Source: Chondrosia reniformis (lineage: Eukaryota > Porifera > Demospongiae > Chondrillida > Chondrillidae). Taken from it: 64,000 bases of DNA. Below, in pieces: positions 58,601-64,000 of this stretch (positions are counted from its first letter, which is position 1; every line of letters begins with the position of its first letter). The stretch is taken from positions 5,581,901 to 5,645,900 of the forward strand of contig OX359196.1 in NCBI GenBank assembly GCA_947172415.1, in the 5' to 3' direction. The position numbers and the translations under genes are program-made. The notes under the pieces are model-generated. The model was not told where the DNA came from, did no database searches, and worked only from the letters and a program-made list of their open reading frames with translations.

Positions 58601-60081
58601 ACATAAGCTCTGGGTAGATAAATTTGACGGTATTCACTGCTATACGTAGTTACTAATGAGTTCCCAGTATGGCCATAGATCATGTATAATACACCCTATA
58701 CGTAGATAATCTATGGTATTACAGGGATTTCTAAATGTACTGATTTTTTTCCCAATTTGAAAGATGTTAAAATGTCTGCTTAAGAGTGTGGTAACCACGT
58801 ATGGTGCATCACTCTGTGCATGCTTCTGTCACCAGGTGCTCTCGGAGGAGGAGCTGGTTGAGGCCAAAGAAGCAGTTGCCTATGGTTGTATCAAGTACTC
58901 TGATCTCAGTCATGACAGAATAAATGATTATGTCTTCTCCTTTGACAAGGTATGGTTGTGTATAAGTAGCTTAGCAACCTATGTGTGTGTCTTCAAATTA
59001 CCATGGCAACTACCATACCATAGATGTTGGATGACCGTGGCAACACTGCAGTGTACCTGCTGTATGCTTACACGAGAATCAAGTGAGTCTCGCCCTGTGA
59101 TGACATTGAACAAACTGCATTCAGGACAGGGCTAGGGAAAATTCACTGAGTTTGGTGCTTATTCTGCATGATGGAAAGTGTGTCTTGACACAGTTGTAGA
59201 TCTAGAATGTTATAAGATGCTAAGTCATATAGGAGTGTGACAGGGAAGGGAATGAGGAGCTTTTCAAAAATTTGAAATATGGCTACTAACTTTAGGCTCA
59301 AACTCAGAGGGGGGTTCTTCAGCACCCAGACCACCCCCTCATCCACCAATATGGCAGCTAATCAGATTTATATATCACTGTGTAAGCATAGGGGTGTGAG
59401 AGGATCAATTACTCTATAAAATTCAATATTTGACTGCATTCCATAAGTAAGAGCATACCCTAGATACCCTAGATACCCTAGATCCACCCCTCACACCTCT
59501 GGAATAACACCAACGAGTTAGAAAGGTACTTAAACAGGAAACATTGAAGAAATTCCATAAAACTGACACAAGTGTCTAACTTTTGTGTACAAGAAGTCGG
59601 ACTTTCAAACAAAGGAACTTCTCTCTTTGACAAAGATTGACTTTAATAGCCTGTTTCTAATAACAGGTTATAAAGTACAACTGGTAAAGCACCCAGTAAC
59701 ATTCTTGTCTCTGTTCTGTATAGGTCCATAGCCCGAACTGCCAACCTCTCCAGAGAGAACATTGTGCAAGCAGCTACCACTACTGAAATTGAACTAGTTC
59801 ATGAGAAAGAGCTGAAACTTGCCAAAGCCATCATTCGTTTTCCTGATGTTGTCTGCCATGTTTTGGAAGATCTCCGCCCCCACGTGCTCTGTGAATACAC
59901 TTATGAGCTGTGTACAACCTTTAGTGAATTCTATGACAACTGCTACTGTATACAGAAGGCTCCAGGTAGCAATGAAATAATCAACATTAATATGAGTAGG
60001 GTTTTACTCTGTGAAGCAACAGCAGCTGTACTTGAAAAGGCTTTCTACATTCTGGGATTGAAACCAGTTCACAAAATGTAA
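55697..60081 (+). CDS. RARS1: cytosolic arginyl-tRNA synthetase
   Basis: Class I synthetase that charges tRNA-Arg. Start [15 protein letters not shown], then the leucine-zipper-like N-terminal helix of the multisynthetase-complex form: [20 protein letters not shown]. Catalytic exons: [40 protein letters not shown], with the HIGH-equivalent [84 protein letters not shown] in the place of KMSKS, normal for this enzyme; [40 protein letters not shown]. The C-terminal anticodon-binding helices run [20 protein letters not shown] and end [15 protein letters not shown]. The order and full length (about 660-680 residues) match. One intron contains a repeat family 1 copy. Confidence 0.96.
56293..56411. 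repeat. dispersed fold-back family 1, copy
   Basis: AAAGCCTATAGGGAACTAAA, CCTGGTGAGAGCTTTTGGAT, GCTCCACTGGGCCAGACAGC, TGTTTCTGGGAATTTCACCC and CTTCATC. Extends beyond the CACTGGGCC end into the same flank seen at 12983 and 35150, in a RARS1 intron. Confidence 0.85.
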
Positions 60082-60710
60082 ACAATTCTAGGAACCCATT
60101 CATTATTTGATTGTTCAATTGAATATTTCTAATTAATAATAAACTATTAACAAATGAACAACAGTTTTTGTACCTAAATTAGATAATTGCTAATCATTGA
60201 TTCAAGGTGTAACTTTGTAAAGGATACACCTATCCAGGATGTTATAATGTAATTCAATTGTACTTCATAACACACATTTAATTGTCTAGTCATCAATGTG
60301 TAAATGTGGACCTTCCAGTCTATTGTGGTTTTAATGCTTCTTGTACAGTGCAAGTAGTCCTAGTGTGAGTTTGCACATAAAGCCCCTTATTGAGCATCAG
60401 CAACATGGAGTTACTAGTTTAAAACATTTTGACCCGGAGGTCTTCATCAGCAATATATGTAAGTAGGTATATACTCATAATGAGCAATTGTGTAGATAGC
60501 AAGGGTACTGTGGATGGTAAAATGAAGGTCCCTTTTCTCAACAACCATCATGATTTTACCAACCCTAACCTCAAACTCAACTTGTACACTTTAATTGGAT
60601 ATTCCATTTTATAGTCACAGTCCATAATAATAATATGATAAAACTTATTAAATTATTGTACATGTGCAATTGTGGTTTTGAAAAAGGTTGCATAATACCT
60701 GCATGCAATT
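60082..60710. other. intergenic region between convergent genes, with repeat family 2
   Basis: AT-rich, AATAAT/AATAAA-like words near 60136-60143 for RARS1 polyadenylation, and a family 2 fragment at 60425-60455 (TTTTGACCCGGAGGTCTTCA then TCAGCA). No ORF that I would support. Confidence 0.5.
60425..60455. repeat. dispersed repeat family 2, copy 3 (fragment)
   Basis: TTTTGACCCGGAGGTCTTCA followed by TCAGCAATAT, similar to the 3' words of the copies near 7960 and 49200. Confidence 0.5.
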
Positions 60711-60715
60711 ACACA

Positions 60716-62638
60716 ATAGATTCTTCATCATAATCGTCCTCCAATATAATATCAGCAAACTTGTGAGAGAAGCTATCCTGTGGCACAACAAAGAGAACAA
60801 ACACTTCATGACAACAATTCAGTTTAGATGTAAAAAGTTTATCAAATGTATACCAAGATATAAAATACATCGAGACTAGCTCACACTAGAATTAAATTAG
60901 AAAACCCTTTTTAGGACCTTAAAATATACAGTATACAGAAGTATGGTTAGGTAGTATTTGGTCTATCTTGGTGCCTGTGGCAGCTTGAAAAGTTTGGAAT
61001 TTCATATTCTAGTACTTCAGATGATACATATAAATTCAATGTGAGCAACATTGTGAGATAATACAATACCGCATATATATCACATGGTTAATGTACTAAA
61101 CTTACAGTGGAAGAGTTACTTAAAGGTCGACCACTGTCTGTATCAGATTTACATGATGTGCTGCCAGGGACCTCTGGGCTGGAGAGGAAGAATACATCAA
61201 CTTCCTGCTCCTCCTGTAGAGCGGGCTTCTGTTGTAAGGTCAGTGGATGTTGACTTGACCTTTTATCAGCACTCAGACTATCAAAGTACAGTCCATCCTT
61301 GTGTGGTGAAGGCAGGGCTCCTGGAGCTGTGGGACTGCTACTTATCCCAAGAGTGTTTTTTCTCAGTATCTCTATCACTGGTACTCCTGCAGCTTCAAAC
61401 GATGTGTTATTGTTTAAGTTGACATTGCTCACAAGCACTGGTGACTGGGACACTATAGGAACATGATCGATCATCTCCACTGCACAGGAACCACTTGGAA
61501 GATTAGTGATCCGCTCGTTGTACATTTCTGGTGAAGCTATAAATCCTTCATTGAAACTGTTCTGGCTGTTATTGTAAGAGAAGTTACTAGAGTCTTCAGT
61601 GGATATGTAGCTAGAAGATTTGTGCTCCAGATTGGTCGAGTTCATTCGGTCTTGGTCTAGATTAGGTGGCCCTTCCATCACTGAGAGCTCATAATGACAC
61701 ACTCCAGAATTTAAAGTAGATTTATTGGGTACCATGGCAACAGAGGGGGCTGGTTTAGAAATGTCAGACACAGCTGTAGTTACAATATCAGCAGGTCCAT
61801 CCATAGCAACAGGGCTCCCCTTGGAAACACACCTAGACAAGGCATCACCATTAGGAATATCTTCAGTTTTATCAGAATGGACCCTGTCAGCAGATTTGAC
61901 CCTTGGCAGTTTCTTGGCTAGTTGGGAAGATGCTGAAGGAAGTTGGCCACTACTCTTGGTCCTCGTGATTACCTTGTACTCCCTGGCCTTGGTAGGCAAG
62001 TGTCTTCTGCTACCTGCCTCCTGACTCATAGCACTATGTGCCCTATCTCTTGTGACCTTTACAGCAAATGCTTTAATTGGTCCCCTCTTCTTAGGAGGTG
62101 AGGTTGTGATGTCATGTGACCCAGGCTGAAGGGACTTGAGCAGCTGGTCCAGTGCACTGTTGGGCTTCACTTGCATGGGAGGGATGGTCGGTAGGCCACG
62201 CTTATGCCATGGTCCATCCACTCCTTCCACTTTCCTCTTACTGAAGGGAGAACCCTCTCTACTAAGGGGTCTACTGGAGGACTTACTACTGGGTCTAGAG
62301 TTTGGCAAACTGCCACTCCGAGGAGCAGGACGAAGGTCAAAGGTCACAATATTTGTTGGTACAAATACTCCAAAAGTGTCTTCACACTGAAAGTACCGAA
62401 CTCCATTAAAGGAACCATTGTTTTTGCCTATTTTCCTGTCCAGCTCAATCCCCGCCCACATTCCCTCTGCTGACTCCAGTGGTCCAACATATCTTAACAC
62501 TCCTCTCTTTTCACACTTGTCTTTGACAGAGAAATAACTTACTCTCCTTCCAATATCTCGCAGGGTCATGCGATCTTTGAGGGAGGAGGTGGAGTCTGAA
62601 GACAGTGTACTTACTGAATTGGAGGACAGGAAGTCCAT
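60716..62638 (-). CDS. CAP-Gly domain protein
   Basis: Probable microtubule plus-end or tubulin-tail binding protein. Start taken at MDFLSSNSVSTLSSDSTSSL (62638), just after a good acceptor (TTCTGTAG). The CAP-Gly domain is near residues 30-105: RRVSYFSVKDKCEKRGVLRY, VGPLESAEGMWAGIELDRKI and GKNNGSFNGVRYFQCEDTFG, then VFVPTNIVTFDLR; GKNNGS is the signature GKNDG-type loop. A long Ser/Arg/Pro-rich region follows (RPSSKSSSRPLSREGSPFSK) with basic patches and scattered conserved-looking islands. The exon ends at a donor after PLSNSST (ACT|GTAAGT), and a last exon near 60716-60784 encodes FSHKFADIILEDDYDEESIV, an acidic tail not ending in EEY. The family beyond CAP-Gly is not identified (CLIP-like is possible). 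Confidence 0.82.
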
Positions 62639-63405
62639 TCCTACAGAATACAAGTGTCTAAATGAAGCATCACTGGATATCTTCTCACCTGATTTGGTAC
62701 ACAAAAATGACCTAACTTTATTGGTATGTTAGATTAACAAACTATACTTCCATTAAAATTATTCTTAGACAACAAAAACCTTTCAAATATGTAGACAATA
62801 TGCAATTGGAGGGATTCCAAGGTTGGGATAACCATACTTTGAATATTTTACTTAGAAAACTGTATCTCAAGTTAAGATTTCTCGAGGAATCCATCCATGC
62901 ACACACTTCTACCGTATGTGTATTACAAGTAATATCGTAATTGGTAAGCAGTTCGGCAAATTAGCTCCTCAACCGCTACTTAAATTTCTAGACAATGGAC
63001 GGTTATGATTAGTACGATTTGAGTGTTTACAGCGACATAACTATAAACTGTACTAAACAATCGCATCAGAATTAGATGAAGATCTCACTGCTTACAGACA
63101 TGCAGCTAAAAATCTGTAAGATCACTATTTATCGATCACTCCATCTCGTGCTCAACTCTTCCCAACGCGGCCGAGAGGGCATTTTGAAATCGAAGGTCTT
63201 TCCTACTCTGTCGCCAGTCAGAAGTTATTTAAATATGTTTTAGATATTCAGCTACTTACCTGAATCCGGCTGGCAGAACTCTCCTATCCCGACCAACGTT
63301 TTTCAAGGGCAGACATCTGGATAGAAAAGGAAGCTATACCTACGAATTAGGCGCCCAGACCATAGGGGCTAACGGAAGTTGTTGTTTGATCGGAAGTAGC
63401 CAAAA
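62639..63405. promoter_or_regulatory. divergent upstream region, CAP-Gly gene and WD40 gene
   Basis: It holds at least one likely 5' UTR exon of the CAP-Gly gene on the minus strand, ending in a strong donor (TTCAG|GTAAGT at about 63256-63261). That exon contains a tiny upstream ORF, MSALEKRWSG, ending just before the donor. The two transcripts then probably start within about 100-150 bp of each other near 63300-63400. Confidence 0.5.
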
Positions 63406-64000
63406 ATGGGTGGGAAGGAATCGAAGGAGTTCAAAGCAGAATGTGCCAGTGTGCTGATTGCCCACACTGATACAGTGACGCACTGTGCTTTCTCTCCAAA
63501 CGAGAAATGGATAGCAACCTGCGGAACAGACAAAAAAGTGTTTTTGTGGGACGTCAAAAAGATGAAGATCATCAAGGAGTTTGCTCTGCATAAAGGAGCT
63601 GTAACTTGCTGCGATTTCTCCGCTAATGGTGAATTTCTTATTACATGTGGCAGAGATAAAGTATTAGCAGTATTTGACCTGAAGAAAATGGAATCTATAA
63701 AGCGCTACGCAGCTCACGAGGCGCCGGTCTTGTACTGCGTATATTTACCAGGATCGAGCTATGAATTTGCGACTGCAGCTGAGGTACGTGGAAACGATCT
63801 GTTATATATTAAGTAATCGTGTCATTTCATCCGTTAGGATGGTACCGCGACAGTATGGGATGCGCAAGGCGGCAAGGTGAAGAAGCGACATTTGGAGGGA
63901 CACCGCGGTCCAATCAATTGCATCTCCTTCTCCAGTGATACTATAACAATGGCGACTGCATCAGACGACTGTACCCTAAAATTGTGGAACAGATCCACTG
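63406..64000 (+). CDS. WD40-repeat protein, partial, N-myristoylation-like start
   Basis: Starts MGGKESKEFKAECASVL in context AAAAATGGGTGG. Gly2 with Ser at position 6 fits the N-myristoylation pattern. WD40 blades follow: HTDTVTHCAFSPNEKWIATC with DKKVFLWDVKK; HKGAVTCCDFSANGEFLITC with DKVLAVFDLKK; HEAPVLYCVYLPGSSYEFAT then a short intron (about 63784-63838) and DGTATVWDAQGG; HRGPINCISFSSDTITMATA with DCTLKLWNRST, cut by the window end. At least four blades are visible. The particular family is not recognised. It runs off the window. Confidence 0.85.

Noticed and set aside
61725..62473. Plus-strand ORFs across 61.7-62.5 kb
   Set aside because: Antisense shadows of the CAP-Gly protein's long exon.

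Overview
The window looks like a compact, intron-rich, AT-rich metazoan nuclear genome. Genes sit a few tens to hundreds of bases apart, introns are short (often 40-150 bp with GT..AG ends), and coding exons match animal families: R-Smad, GRIP, PIBF1/CEP90, SPAG16, LAP2-like, ARL8. Density, animal-specific signalling and ciliary genes, and divergent start pairs fit an early-branching animal, most likely a demosponge (Amphimedon-like). That is inference from gene content and architecture; no database was consulted.

Layout, left to right. 0-5 kb: a possible exon of an off-window gene, an unrecognised 328-residue protein (-), ARL8 (-), a small putative docking-helix protein (+), SCOC (-). 4.9-9.3 kb: ANAPC4 (+), with a tRNA-derived element in an intron. 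9.6-16.9 kb: an unrecognised protein (-), a seven-PDZ GRIP scaffold (+), a LAP2/thymopoietin-like LEM protein (-). 17-22.6 kb: gene-poor AT-rich tract with a GC-richer island of ambiguous ORFs near 18.0-19.0 kb and a candidate single-pass microprotein near 20 kb. 22.6-28.3 kb: an unrecognised multi-exon gene (-) head-to-head with RFT1 (+). 28.3-33.2 kb: SPAG16 (-), whose introns carry a 1.1-kb tetranucleotide array and a 32-bp array. 33.3-37.4 kb: GTF2E2 and cathepsin O in tandem (+). 37.4-43.4 kb: DNAJC2 and IMMP2L (-), PDHB (+). 43.8-47.5 kb: a fibrinogen-related secreted protein with an apparent C-terminal frameshift (+), DCP1 (-). 47.7-53.8 kb: SNIP1 with a large octapeptide array and PIBF1 (+). 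54-60 kb: a BMP-type R-Smad (-) and cytosolic arginyl-tRNA synthetase (+). 60.7-64 kb: a CAP-Gly protein (-) and the start of a WD40 protein (+) cut by the window edge.

The genes do not form a pathway. Most are housekeeping (transcription, decapping, translation, glycosylation, mitochondrial import and metabolism) with ciliary/centrosomal (SPAG16, PIBF1) and signalling members. The organising feature is promoter sharing: about nine pairs start back to back, sometimes with fewer than 25 bp between start codons (RFT1/unknown 17 bp, IMMP2L/PDHB 21 bp), and many starts lie in an AAAATGGC context. Repeats are mostly intronic: a dispersed fold-back family with about nine copies, a second dispersed family, several minisatellites (two of which begin at 5' splice sites), and microsatellites.

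Limits: exon borders were deduced by eye from reading frame, splice consensus and remembered family conservation. CDS entries span start to stop codon including introns; individual exon borders may be off by a few bases to a few codons. No obvious new defence or mobile system was found; the most unusual items are the shared-promoter layout, the fold-back family, splice-site-seeded tandem arrays and the LAP2-like gene.
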